DNA of 64,000 nt, from the NCBI RefSeq assembly GCF_001298445.1, contig NZ_CP012036.1, positions 2,545,263 through 2,609,262 of the forward strand, in the 5' to 3' direction. This document shows positions 43,899-53,774 of the stretch, piece after piece. This stretch comes from Nostoc piscinale CENA21. GTDB lineage: Bacteria; Cyanobacteriota; Cyanobacteriia; Cyanobacteriales; Nostocaceae. Position 1 is the stretch's first letter. Each line of letters starts with the position of its first letter. The position numbers were made by a program, and so were the translations under genes. The notes under the pieces are model-generated. The model was not told where the DNA came from and searched no databases. It saw only the letters and a list, made by a program, of their open reading frames with translations.

Positions 43899-44269
43899 GG
43901 TGAGTCAGCCAATACCTTTTTCAGAATAATTCTCATTTTAGATTACCCAAATACTGAGGCAGAATAACAGTAAATAATCGTGAAATTACGGTGTAAAGAA
44001 CTCTTGATTGCAACAGCGATACTTGTAAATATTGATAAGTTTTGTATCGCTATAAATACCAAGATTTTGCTACTGTATTTCTGCTGGCGATCGCGCTTTT
44101 GTAGTTCATCCAACTCTCAGGAAGACTACCAGCGAAACGCAAAATTTTTATACCAGTAAATAAAATTAAAAAGTTTGAATTTAGTGGCGCATTCTCTAAA
44201 CCCACTATAAAATCAGACTCAATCTTTATGTTGATGCCAATATTGCTATTTAATAGCAGGAAATTTGCT
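43899..44269. other. Gene-free region
   Basis: About 370 bp between divergent genes. It contains one HIP1-type site (GGCGATCGCG near 44088) and otherwise unremarkable A/T-rich sequence. It must hold the promoters of the PBP-kinase operon (left) and of the secreted protein (right). Nothing else is seen. Confidence 0.5.
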
Positions 44270-45151
44270 ATGAGAAAAATTAATAAATCTATATTTTTAA
44301 CTTTGACTACTGTTGGTTTATCAGTCAGTTATTCAAGTTTATTTGCTACTGAAAATCATCTTCGGCAAGCGGCTAATTCACCAAAGCAATTATTTGCACA
44401 GTCCCAAACCATACCTTATGTATATGAATATTTAGATAAAAATAAACCAGAAAGTTACAACTTTTTGAAAAAGCAACTAGACGCATCTATTCAAGATGCT
44501 AAAAAGCCAAGTCAAGATAAAGTAATCAATAACCTTTGGGCATTATCCACCACTAACTCCAAAATTAAAACGCGAGAACGGGACGGTAAAACAGAATTTT
44601 TGATGGTGAGTTGGCTATATACACCAAATCCTAGTACAGACTGGCCTGTAGGCACAAAAGAAATCAGCCGTCAAACTTGGTTAACAGCGTTTCCCCAAGT
44701 CCAAGAATTTTGCCAAAACTGCAAAGGAACAGGAATTAACTTAACAGGAAATGTAATGTTAGCTTTGAGATTACAGCAGTATTTAGGCTTGATTTTAAAT
44801 AAAAGTGCTAATAAAACCCACTTTGTAGAAATGTGGGTCAAAGCAGAAGACTTAAGCAGACCATGTATTGACCCAGAAATTAACGATTCGACTTGCAATG
44901 TTTTACCTGTTCCTGTAATTAAAAGTAATTCTTTGCTGCACGATATTTATCAAAACTCTTTTGAGAATGATAAAAAAGAATATTATCCTTGGACTGGTTT
45001 AGGTTATACATACGATTGGGGAAATCCGAAAAAGCCTCATGTTGGTGCTAGTGAATTTCTCATCAACGGTACTAACGACAAACCAGTTATAGTAGAAGTT
45101 GTTGCTATTAAAGAAACTCTAGAATATTGTAATAACCAGTATTTAAAGTAA
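44270..45151 (+). CDS. Secreted protein of unknown function
   Basis: 293 residues from ATG 44270, which has AGCAGG at good spacing; an ATG at 44228 would precede the signal peptide. The signal peptide is SIFLTLTTVGLSVSYSSLFA. The mature part contains WLYTPNPSTDWPVGTKEISR, FCQNCKGTGINLTGNVMLAL with a C-x2-C pair, and later CIDPEINDSTCNVLPVPVIK, so three or four cysteines may form disulfides or bind metal. I do not recognise the family. It is followed by a strong hairpin plus T-run (45188-45222) that probably terminates it. Confidence 0.72.
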   Translation: MRKINKSIFLTLTTVGLSVSYSSLFATENHLRQAANSPKQLFAQSQTIPYVYEYLDKNKPESYNFLKKQLDASIQDAKKPSQDKVINNLWALSTTNSKIKTRERDGKTEFLMVSWLYTPNPSTDWPVGTKEISRQTWLTAFPQVQEFCQNCKGTGINLTGNVMLALRLQQYLGLILNKSANKTHFVEMWVKAEDLSRPCIDPEINDSTCNVLPVPVIKSNSLLHDIYQNSFENDKKEYYPWTGLGYTYDWGNPKKPHVGASEFLINGTNDKPVIVEVVAIKETLEYCNNQYLK

Positions 45152-45187
45152 AAGCTGATTTTTACTTATTAAAAATCAAGAGCCTCA

Positions 45188-45222
45188 GATCCCCGACTTC
45201 TTTAAGAAGTCGGGGATCTTTT
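45188..45222 (+). terminator. Strong rho-independent terminator / GATCCCCGACTT hairpin
   Basis: GATCCCCGACTTCTT and AAGAAGTCGGGGATC form a 15-bp perfect stem (45188-45218) with a one-base loop region, followed by TTTTTG. It lies 37 bp after the secreted protein stop. The same stem sequence occurs at 22563-22594, so it is a recurring hairpin type that may have been recruited as a terminator. Confidence 0.85.
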
Positions 45223-45350
45223 TGTTCACAAATAATTTAGGATTACCACATCACCTTCTGGCGTAGCAATCGTAAAATATTACATTATGTACTCTTGTAG
45301 GATGAGCTTCTAGCTCGTCCAATAATTATATAAACTTAGATTTAAATCCT

Positions 45351-47601
45351 ATGACCGGAATGGAACCTTGGGCAATATCTGTTGTTAGTGGGGTAGCTGT
45401 ACCGATTTTTCAAATTCTTTGGGAAGGTGGCGGTAGAGGTTTAAGATTTTTTGGCAAAACTTTAGACGAAAAAACTCAAGAACTAATTTTTGCAGCATCA
45501 AAACAATATGTACAGAACTACCAAGAACGACACGGGATTCTCAAAGTATTAGGAATGCGTGAACCTGTAACTTTGGAATCTGTTTATACAGCAGTGCAAT
45601 TTTTTAAATGATGATGCAATTCAAAGTTTTGAATCTATAGAGAACTTAGAAAAATTTTATCGAGAAGCTAACAGCCGCAGGTTTCAAGCTAAAGATGCGC
45701 CTAAACAAGTAGGTATTAAAGTTGCTAATCAAAAGCAATATTTAATGGTACTTGGTGGCCCTGGTGCTGGCAAATCTACATTTTTGCGGAAGATGGGACT
45801 AGAAGCATTGAAAGGAAAAAGAGGAGGATTTCAACATAACTGTATCCCTGTATTTATCGAGTTAAAAAGATTTACCTCTAGTGATGTAGATATTGAAAAA
45901 TTCATTACAGAAGAATTTAGTATTTGTGGCTTTCCATCAGCCGATAAATTTACAGCTAAGGCTTTAGAAGCAGGTAAACTACTAATTTTATTAGATGGGT
46001 TGGATGAAATACCAACTAAAAACTTAACTGAAGCAATTAACCAAATACAAAACTTTGTTGATAAATATGATGGTAATCGCTTTATTACTTCATGTCGTAC
46101 TGCTGCTCACCGTAACTGTTTCCGCCGCTTTAGCGATGTGATTATGGCAGATTTTGATGATGAGCAGATGCAGCAATTCATTGCTAATTGGTTTCAATCA
46201 GAAGCAGATAAGCAAGCCAAGACTGGCGATAAATGTTGGGAATTATTACAAAAATCAGAAAACTCTGCGGCTAAGGAGTTAGGACACACACCTTTATTAC
46301 TAACATTTCTGTGTTTAGTATATGACCGTTCCCAAAACTTTCCTGATAATCGCAGTGTGCTTTATAAAAAAGCTTTGCGGATATTGTTAGAAGAATGGGC
46401 TTCAGAAAAGCGAATTTTGCGAGATGAAATATATCAAGGACTGCATACAGAATTAGAAGAAATATTATTATCAGAAATTGCTTATACAGGTTTTGAATCT
46501 GACAGACTGTTCTTTTCTCAGCGTGATATTGTCCAGCAAATCAAATCTTTTCTGGCAAGTAATTTAAATGCACCGCAACATTTAGATGGAGAAGCGGTGC
46601 TGAATGCTATTGCTGTGCAGCAGGGAATTTTAGTAGAACGCGCCGAAGATATCTTTTCTTTTTCTCACCTCACGCTACAAGAATATTTAACAGCACAATA
46701 TATTGATGACCATCGCCTAGTTGAGAAATTAGTTACTGTACACCTGACAGATGAACGCTGGAAAGAAGTATTTTTACTTGTCGCTGGTTTGATGCGTAGT
46801 GGTGCAGATGATTTGCTGTTGTTGATGGAAAAGGAAGCGCACAAGTATATTAACTCACCCAAGTTGCGAGATTTATTAAACTGGGCGGAACAAATGACGG
46901 CTGGCTCACCAGGAGATTATAAATCAGTTGGTAAACGTGCGGTGGCAATTGCTATTGCGACTGCTATCGCTAACACAACCAATAATGTTAATCTGCTCTA
47001 TTCCAAATATCTAAAACTTAGGTCTGTTTCCAGAATAGATATTAAAGCCGATAGAGACATCTCTGTGAATATCAGAAAATACAGAATAAGCAGAAGTGGA
47101 GGTATTGCCTTTATCTCTGAGACAGCTCTAGCAATAGCTGAAGCAAATGCAATTTTCATAAGTAATAACATTATTGACAACATTGATTACATCATTGATG
47201 ACATTCACTATATCTCAGATGAGATTTTTGTTCCTGATGCGAATGGTATCTCTAACACAGTTGCTCATATTCTGAAAATTGAAAAACTAGAAATCTTCAA
47301 TAACTTCAACTTTAGTGTACTGATGATTTCTCAATTAGAAGAGTTGAAAGCTCAAATTTCTAATAATACAAGATCACTGCAAGATTTTTCACCGTTTGCT
47401 CAACGTCTGCAACAAACTCTACTTAATATATTCAACCTTATCCCAGATATGATCGATTTCTCTAGGGAAGAACATAAAGCGTTAGAAAATTATCTTTATG
47501 CAAATCACCTCATCATCCAATGCAAACAAGCAGCCGTGCGGGTGTCTCCTCAAACCTGGGAAGCAATTGAAGCGCGGATGTTGTTAGCTCAAAATAAGTA
47601 G
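45351..47601 (+). pseudogene. NACHT STAND NTPase interrupted at a T6 run
   Basis: 45351-45611 encodes 86 residues (GVAVPIFQILWEGGGRGLRF, then YVQNYQERHGILKVLGMREP), and 45745-47601 encodes 618 residues with Walker A LGGPGAGKSTFLRKMG, Walker B LLILLDGLDEIP and FITSCRTAAHR. Removing one T of the six at 45600-45605 joins them: VQFLNDDAIQSFESIENLEK then IKVANQKQYLMVLGGPG, giving one protein of about 749 residues. The C-terminal region ends with FSREEHKALENYLYANHLII and AIEARMLLA. This family (cyanobacterial NACHT with RHG-LKVLGM N-terminus) is related to bacterial NACHT proteins with anti-phage activity. Effector domain is not evident. Confidence 0.85.
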
Positions 47602-47605
47602 TAAT

Positions 47606-47725
47606 GCAAAATTAAATATACATTCGTCATTGCGAATGGAGCAAAGCGGAATGTAGCAATCGCCAAGTCCTGGCAATTGCCGCGCTACGCTATCACTTTG
47701 CTCGCAATGACATAAATAATTTTGC
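47606..47725. repeat. MITE-like palindromic element
   Basis: The outer arms GCAAAATTA (47606-47614) and TAATTTTGC (47717-47725) match exactly. Inside, GTCATTGCGAATGGAGCAAAGCG (47626-47648) pairs with CACTTTGCTCGCAATGAC (47694-47711) apart from a 5-base bulge. The GTCATTGCGA...GCAAAG text is typical of dispersed bacterial palindromes. It sits between the convergent NACHT and Uma2 genes. Confidence 0.75.
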
Positions 47726-47736
47726 GTAACCACTTA

Positions 47737-48351
47737 TTAGTTAGCCGCATCAAAAATTTGTTGTGCAGTTAAATTTAATTGCGGAAAAGTAGGTGAGACA
47801 ATACTAGCGTTACCTTGAAACGGAGTCATTTGATATTCACCATCAACTAACTCACACACAAAAATAGTCGGTTGTTTAGGATTTCCGATAAACTTTCTAC
47901 CACCCAATCCAGCATAATCGGCAATCCAATATTCAGAAATTCCCATTTCCTCATAATCTCTAAATTTATTGTAGTAATCGTCACGCCAATTACTCGAGAC
48001 AACCTCAACTACCAAAGGAACAGATGCGGCTTGACTGACTGTTGAGTACTTTTGAAAAAGCGGTTCATTGTCAAGATTCTCAAGATTTAGCAGCAACACA
48101 TCAGGTAAATATGCAGATTCAGCAGATGGAGTTTTCACAAATGTAGTTTTAGGAATACAGTAAGGTAAATTCAGACGATCAAACTCCACTGTTAATTTAC
48201 GCGACAAAAATGCAATCACTTTTTCATGCGATCCGCTTGGAGGTGGCATTTCAAAAATTACTCCCCTGTGTAATTCGTAGAGTTTACTATCGTTGGGATA
48301 CCATTCAATAAATTCATTGAAGGTAAATAATTTAGGCAAAGCTTGAGTCAT
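47737..48351 (-). CDS. Uma2 family endonuclease-like protein
   Basis: 204 residues from ATG 48351 (MTQALPKLFTFNEFIEWYPN). Uma2 (DUF820) proteins have a PD-(D/E)XK nuclease-like core: here Y-LPDVLLLNLENL supplies the D, and VPLVVEVVSSNWRDDY supplies the E-x-V-like second part, with EMGISEYWIADYAG as the closing segment. They are highly expanded in cyanobacteria and often lie in mobile or defence-rich DNA, but biochemical activity is unproven. Start 48381 would add ten residues and is less likely. Confidence 0.88.
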   Translation of the reverse strand: MTQALPKLFTFNEFIEWYPNDSKLYELHRGVIFEMPPPSGSHEKVIAFLSRKLTVEFDRLNLPYCIPKTTFVKTPSAESAYLPDVLLLNLENLDNEPLFQKYSTVSQAASVPLVVEVVSSNWRDDYYNKFRDYEEMGISEYWIADYAGLGGRKFIGNPKQPTIFVCELVDGEYQMTPFQGNASIVSPTFPQLNLTAQQIFDAAN

Positions 48352-48439
48352 AATCTTACCTCCACAAGTATTGTATGCCAATTCGTAATTAACTATTATG
48401 AAAATACCGATACAAAAATGAAATTTGGAGGCAATAAGA

Positions 48440-50053
48440 TTAACTCATTTTTGTTTGATAAACCTTGACTAATCTATCAATACCTTTAAACCGATGATCA
48501 CCCATTTCTTGAAAATCTGAAGCATCTGTCAGCATTTGATAGGTGGCTTCACTAATTACACATTCCCCAGGGGGACAAACAGCTTCCATCCGCGCGGCTA
48601 AGTTAATCGTAGCGCCTAGGGCGGTGTAATCTACCCTTTGGGAACTGCCAACATCACCAACGACGGCTTTACCACTATTAATTGCAATGCGTAATTGTAG
48701 AGGTTCTTCCCAAAAACCTTTGGCGTTCAATCTTTGCAGACGTGTGAGCATTCCTTTGGCGGCGGCGGTGGCGCGGTCTGCATGGTCTAGCAGTGGTTCG
48801 GGAGCGCCAAAAAATGCCATGATACAATCGCCAATATATTTATCTAAAGTGCCACCGTAGGCGAATACTTCTTGCAGCATTTCTTCAAATAAATTATTTA
48901 ATAGTTGGGCGATCGCTTTTGGTGTTAACCTTTCTGAAAGTGCTGTAAACCCGACTAAATCTGCAAATACAATACTAATTTCGCTTTCTGTTGTCGGCAA
49001 ACGTCCATCGGGTAAACCACCCACAGAAATTAACTGCTGTACAACGGCAGGGGAATGATAACGTTCTAAGCGGTGACGAATTACTTCTTCGGTTTTAAGT
49101 TTTTCTACTAATAGCCAACGCTGGACACTCGAAGCCACCAAATTTGCTAAAGCTGAAAAAAAGCTGAGTTCTTCTTCACCATCATTTTCCCAATGATAAG
49201 AAGAAAGATGGGCATCAGCATAAAGAACGCCAACAACTTTATTTTCATCCCACAAGGGTACAGCCATTGCGCTGCGAATACCTTTGACTAAAATACTATG
49301 TTCGCCGGCAAATCTTTCATCTTTATGTGTATCAGCAGTTTGAATTGCGACTTTTTCTTCAAATACTTTTTGACAAATACTCCGACTAATCCAACTACCA
49401 TCAGCTGCTAAGTATTTTTGTTCCGCAGCATTTCTCGTCCCAGCATTAACTAATTCTAAATGATTGCAGCCATTCACATCAATTAATAAAGCCAAGCGGT
49501 CAATACTGTCGAGATAACGAAACACTACTTGTTGGACTTGGGAGAAAATTTCTTCTATTGATGCGGCTGCACAGAGATTTTTGGCAATATCTACCAAGTC
49601 TTTAAGGCGGGCGATGCTTTTGTTTTTAGTAGTAATATCATCATCTTGACTTTCGGCTGCTATCCACTGCTGTTGTAATTGTTTGACGTTGCGTAATATG
49701 GTTCGTTGTTCATTATTATCAGCAATTGGTGGTGGAGGTTTGATTGGTATGACTGGATTGACCAACACTACTACCAAGCTGATGTTTCCTAACCAAATAA
49801 TATCGCCATTTTGTAAATCTCGTGTGGCAGTCACAAAACTCTGATTAACTTGCGTGCCATTTTTACTACCCAAATCTTCAATAGCCCATGCACCGTTAGC
49901 TTTTTTTCGTAACAGCGCGTGTTTTCGGGAGATGCCACCAAAAGGTAAGTAAAGGTCACATTCTGGTAAACGACCAATGGTGAATTCATTTTGATTCACT
50001 GTTATCGTTGTTTCTGTTTCTCCTTGTTGTAGGCGCAGTGTAAGTTCAGTCAT
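48440..50053 (-). CDS. FHA-GAF-adenylate/guanylate cyclase
   Basis: 537 residues from ATG 50053 (MTELTLRLQQGETETTITVN). The FHA phosphothreonine-binding domain is at about 1-95 (FTIGRLPECDLYLPFGGISR, DLGSKNGTQVN). GAF occupies about 145-300 (VVGVLYADAHLSSYHWENDG). The class III cyclase domain covers about 345-530: IVFADLVGFTALSERLTPKA with the first metal Asp, YIGDCIMAFFGAPEPLLDHA with the second, and VVGDVGSSQRVDYTALGATI. It makes cAMP or cGMP from ATP or GTP; the substrate-selecting residues cannot be settled by eye. FHA suggests control by Ser/Thr phosphorylation. Confidence 0.92.
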   Translation of the reverse strand: MTELTLRLQQGETETTITVNQNEFTIGRLPECDLYLPFGGISRKHALLRKKANGAWAIEDLGSKNGTQVNQSFVTATRDLQNGDIIWLGNISLVVVLVNPVIPIKPPPPIADNNEQRTILRNVKQLQQQWIAAESQDDDITTKNKSIARLKDLVDIAKNLCAAASIEEIFSQVQQVVFRYLDSIDRLALLIDVNGCNHLELVNAGTRNAAEQKYLAADGSWISRSICQKVFEEKVAIQTADTHKDERFAGEHSILVKGIRSAMAVPLWDENKVVGVLYADAHLSSYHWENDGEEELSFFSALANLVASSVQRWLLVEKLKTEEVIRHRLERYHSPAVVQQLISVGGLPDGRLPTTESEISIVFADLVGFTALSERLTPKAIAQLLNNLFEEMLQEVFAYGGTLDKYIGDCIMAFFGAPEPLLDHADRATAAAKGMLTRLQRLNAKGFWEEPLQLRIAINSGKAVVGDVGSSQRVDYTALGATINLAARMEAVCPPGECVISEATYQMLTDASDFQEMGDHRFKGIDRLVKVYQTKMS

Positions 50054-50545
50054 GAGTATGGTTTGTTTATCCTGGAAGCAAGGGAACCACAATTGAGGTA
50101 AAGGATACCAGGATAAATCCTTTACCTTATCTTTATGACACTGTTAATGGCATTCCGACAACTGTCTACCTTAAATTAAGTATCCACGCAAATACAGATG
50201 TTGTCGTTGGCATGAAGTACAAATTTACACATTTGGGTACTCCGATATGATATTCAATACCAATTTTATGTGAAGCTCACAGTATTGTATTTTATACAAG
50301 GCGTGGTAACTCTACTTATGTATACACCGTAGTTCCCTTGTAGAGAATGGGCTAGGGCGGTATTGTATTACATTAAATTCCACACGGATATGTTGCGATC
50401 GCACATGGTAAGCGCAAACCAAATTACTGGAAACCAAGAAATATTGAAATGTAATCAAAAATTTAAATTGCAATTGTGATAGTTAAAAGATGAATTGCGA
50501 TCGCCTGCAACAAAAAAACCGGGATAAACCCGGTATAATTTTATA
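50054..50545. other. Intergenic stretch with a terminator at its right end
   Basis: About 490 bp without a gene, lying between two reverse-strand genes. The left side (50093-50400) must hold the cyclase promoter. It has a HIP1-like site near 50398 and a second near 50503. The terminator of the VIT/VWA gene is at the right edge. No RNA gene or longer repeat was seen. Confidence 0.5.
50518..50534 (-). terminator. ACCGGG...CCCGGT terminator hairpin
   Basis: ACCGGG (50518-50523) and CCCGGT (50529-50534) form a 6-bp G/C stem with a five-base loop. On the reverse strand it is followed by TTTTTTT, a classical rho-independent terminator for the VIT/VWA gene that ends at 50546. Confidence 0.85.
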
Positions 50546-52987
50546 TTATGTTTGCACTCGGACTGTTAGTGAAACCGTAGTTGTGAGCAATTGAGGGATG
50601 CGCCAAGAGATGAGCGATCGTCTGATAACATCAATTACAGCTTGTTCCTTAAAAGTAGAAGCCTGCTCATCTAACAACACCTGTCTCACTCGTCCCTTAT
50701 TTATCTGCAACTCAAACACTAAATCGCCACAGCAACCCGTATGTAATGAGACAGCTTCTAAATACTGAGTCAGAAGCGCAATCATCTGCTCATTCAACCC
50801 TGTCACACTCACAACCTTTAAATGCACGACAGGAGCAATTCTTGATGCAAAGTTGACTGCTGCTAAGTCTATATCTTCAAGACTTTCATCAGCATAACTG
50901 TACTTTTCTTTATTTTGTAACCTTCCTGAAGGTGGTTCAGACAGAAAACTCTCCGCTTCCGGTGCGCCTGGAGAGGGTCGATTTTTCTTTTTTTGTTTTT
51001 TGGGTATCCTTGTGCGTGTCAAAAACTCCGGTGTATCAGGCGTTACATGAGGTGCAGCAGGCATTATACACGCCCTAATTGGCTCAATACTCATAGCAAC
51101 ACTACCATAAATACCTTGATGGCTGATACCTTCAGCCATTTCTACAGGTACTTGCACCGAAACTGAACCCTGAAGTGGATTAACTCGTACATCATCACTC
51201 ACCGCCACAAAAGCTGTATATTGCGACAACAGTTGATAAGTCAAAGCCGTATCTGTCACCGCTTCCACACCCAACTTAGTTTCACCATGCACCATCTTAT
51301 TCATTAATTCCTTGATGCGGGAACGTCCCCAAAGTTGAGCAATGGCGGGGTTTCCAGTTTCCTCAAATTCCAAGTTAATTGTATTTTGGTAGCGTGTACC
51401 ACCCGCAACAATTCCCGTAATGTGGAGTTTTCCCCCACACGCATCAGGCTTTTTACCAAATAAAACTAACGGCTGTTCCGCAAACAAATCTGGCGGCGTG
51501 GCAGGATAGATAATTGGAGAATCACCATCACCTTCCCATTGCAAATTAATGTTAGCCAGAACTGGATTGTTAATTTGACGGTAGAATTTATTGACTACCT
51601 CATCCGTTGGTTCATCGTGGCGAATAATGTGAGATATACCCCTTCCTAATTCTGCAATGCGATTGAGTAGAAAACGATTCACCGAACTACCCGCACCAAA
51701 GCTATAAAGGCGGTTTCCAGACTTGAGATGTTGTTGTACTTCGGCGAGGATTTGGTTTTCATTGCCGATATAACCATCCGTCAACAACACAATACTCCGC
51801 AACCGTCCAGGATCTGTAACAGGGAAATTCAACACAGCACGAATTCCGCGTAACATCTCCGTGCCACCGTTAGCAGTCAATTTATTAATATAATTGATGG
51901 CGCGTGTGCGATTTTGGGCATTATTAGCCAGGGGAACAGGCGATAATTGCCGAGTCGTATCAGAAAAATCAACAATACTAAAAGTGTCATCAGGGTTAAG
52001 TCCATTAATAAAGCGGCGCATCAACTCCTGACATTGCATCAGTGGCGCACCCATTTGTGAACCGGAAGTATCAATGAGAAACACCACATCTTTAGGGACA
52101 ACCTGATCCTGACGGTATTGGAGTGCAGGAATTAGATAGAGTGCAAAATGTCCACCCCGTTCATCAGCTTGGCTGAGTACCGTAGCTTGGGTAGATTCAC
52201 CAGCTACTTGATAGCGTAAAATCAAGTCTTTATTCGGAATTGTGTCCCCACCCGCTAACTTCACCAACACCCGCTTTTCTGCGTAACTTATCTGAATTTG
52301 GTGAGAAGGAGACTGGACATTTTGAACCTCAACCCCCGCATCAATTTCTATGGTGACATTAATATTATGGGGCGATCGCATACCCGATGGTAAGATAGGT
52401 GCATTCAACCGTGAACCATCGGGAACTATATCTGTATCTTGATTTTGTGTCATCGGTGCAGTAGCCGAACCTACACCGCCTGCATTTCCCTCAATTGGTA
52501 TCCCTGGAATGTAACGCGGAGCAACCACCATCGGGAAAACAAACTCATAATTACCCGCAGTAAATTTCAAACTTTCAGAGTAGCGAATAATCACATCAAT
52601 TTGCTCACCTGGTTGAATATTGGCGAGGGACTGAGTAAAAATGTTGTCCCGTTCTTGTTCCAACAGTCCTGCGGTGCGTCCTTGTTCCTTTGCTTGCTCG
52701 TAGATTTGCTGTGCTTCTTGGCGTTTTTTAATACTACCTTTAATAGTCTTGTCACCAATCCGAATCAGCATATCATCAACAGCCGCTTCATCCGGTAACG
52801 GGAAAATATAAACAGCTTCTAGGGTAGTTGTGAAAGGATTTTCAAAACTTTGGGTAACTTCCACCCGCGAGATATTCCCGGCAATTTTGGCTTGTACCTC
52901 CGTATGCTTCAGGGGGAAAGCAATTTGCTGTTGTTCAGGAGTTTGAACATATAAGCCACCGGCTTGGCGTTCTATAGTTTGAGTCAT
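50546..52987 (-). CDS. VIT and VWA domain protein
   Basis: 813 residues. The N-terminal VIT domain (about 1-135) contains QIAFPLKHTEVQAKIAGNIS and VEVTQSFENPFTTTLEAVYI. The VWA domain (about 300-470) has the MIDAS motif DTSGSQMG (D-x-S-x-S) and later TDGYIGNENQ. A third region (600-700) carries YQNTINLEFEETGNPAIAQL, then a basic proline-rich linker (RIPKKQKKKNRPSPGAPEAE) and a TonB-C-like end (LVFELQINKGRVRQVLLDEQ). No signal peptide was found. Family members relate to inter-alpha-trypsin inhibitor heavy chains and may organise extracellular or membrane complexes. Confidence 0.9.
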   Translation of the reverse strand: MTQTIERQAGGLYVQTPEQQQIAFPLKHTEVQAKIAGNISRVEVTQSFENPFTTTLEAVYIFPLPDEAAVDDMLIRIGDKTIKGSIKKRQEAQQIYEQAKEQGRTAGLLEQERDNIFTQSLANIQPGEQIDVIIRYSESLKFTAGNYEFVFPMVVAPRYIPGIPIEGNAGGVGSATAPMTQNQDTDIVPDGSRLNAPILPSGMRSPHNINVTIEIDAGVEVQNVQSPSHQIQISYAEKRVLVKLAGGDTIPNKDLILRYQVAGESTQATVLSQADERGGHFALYLIPALQYRQDQVVPKDVVFLIDTSGSQMGAPLMQCQELMRRFINGLNPDDTFSIVDFSDTTRQLSPVPLANNAQNRTRAINYINKLTANGGTEMLRGIRAVLNFPVTDPGRLRSIVLLTDGYIGNENQILAEVQQHLKSGNRLYSFGAGSSVNRFLLNRIAELGRGISHIIRHDEPTDEVVNKFYRQINNPVLANINLQWEGDGDSPIIYPATPPDLFAEQPLVLFGKKPDACGGKLHITGIVAGGTRYQNTINLEFEETGNPAIAQLWGRSRIKELMNKMVHGETKLGVEAVTDTALTYQLLSQYTAFVAVSDDVRVNPLQGSVSVQVPVEMAEGISHQGIYGSVAMSIEPIRACIMPAAPHVTPDTPEFLTRTRIPKKQKKKNRPSPGAPEAESFLSEPPSGRLQNKEKYSYADESLEDIDLAAVNFASRIAPVVHLKVVSVTGLNEQMIALLTQYLEAVSLHTGCCGDLVFELQINKGRVRQVLLDEQASTFKEQAVIDVIRRSLISWRIPQLLTTTVSLTVRVQT

Positions 52988-53159
52988 ATCTGTTACCTCA
53001 CGCTGTTTTGTTATGTCTCTAGCGTAGGCGCGTTGACTTAGCAGATATGCTCAGTTTTGTGTTCAGTCGATGCTCAGTGGTTGGTTCATTGCTAAAAGAC
53101 GGTTTTCACTGGAATATATGCTGAATATCTTGTGTAATTAGTGGTAGCGAGAATTTGTG

Positions 53160-53753
53160 ATGAAGATTGTTCAAGAAGTTTCATTAATTAGTATAGGGAG
53201 TTTTGAAGAATCGAGTGATTGGGCTATAATTCGCTCTGAAATTCGTGATGCGATCGCTCTAATTGTTCACCCTACTGGTACATCTAGCTTTACCATCAAT
53301 CCAAAAAAGCATGGTAATGGTGTCAAGCCTATTAAAGAAGCTTGCATGATTGCATTAAGAGATAGATTTGGATGGAGATTAGAAGCCCCCATTAACTATG
53401 CTACGAAATCACCAGGAAAAGTTGATGCTACAAAAGTAATTGATAATTATTTCTTTGCGCTTGAGTGGGAAACTGGAAATATTTCTTCCAGCCATCGTGC
53501 AGTTAATAAAATGGTGCTGGGATTAATCCGTGGTGTTTTTCTCGGTGCTGCTTTAGTTCTTCCCAGTCGGAAACTTTACCCTTATTTAACTGATAGAATT
53601 GGTAACTACGAAGAGTTAGAACCATATTTCGATGTGTGGCGATCAGTTCAACTCCAAGAAGGGTTTCTGGCGATTTTTGTAATTGAACATGATCAGCTAG
53701 ATAGTAATGTCCCAACACTTACTAAAGGAACAGATGGACGTGCTTTAGTCTAA
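53160..53753 (+). CDS. BamHI-family type II restriction endonuclease
   Basis: 197 residues from ATG 53160 (GTG at 53157 also possible). Segments closely match BamHI: FTINPKKHGNGVKPIKEACM, LEWETGNISSSHRAVNKMVL, LYPYLTDRIGNYEELEPYFD and SNVPTLTKGTDGRA. The BamHI catalytic residues D94, E111 and E113 correspond to D89 (GKVDATK), E102 and E104 (LEWETGN). The expected specificity is GGATCC, with cleavage after the first G, but the recognition residues cannot be confirmed by eye. The gene is tail-to-tail with the methyltransferase (21 bp between stops). Confidence 0.9.
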   Translation: MKIVQEVSLISIGSFEESSDWAIIRSEIRDAIALIVHPTGTSSFTINPKKHGNGVKPIKEACMIALRDRFGWRLEAPINYATKSPGKVDATKVIDNYFFALEWETGNISSSHRAVNKMVLGLIRGVFLGAALVLPSRKLYPYLTDRIGNYEELEPYFDVWRSVQLQEGFLAIFVIEHDQLDSNVPTLTKGTDGRALV

Positions 53754-53774
53754 ATTTTCTGATTTAAATATTTA

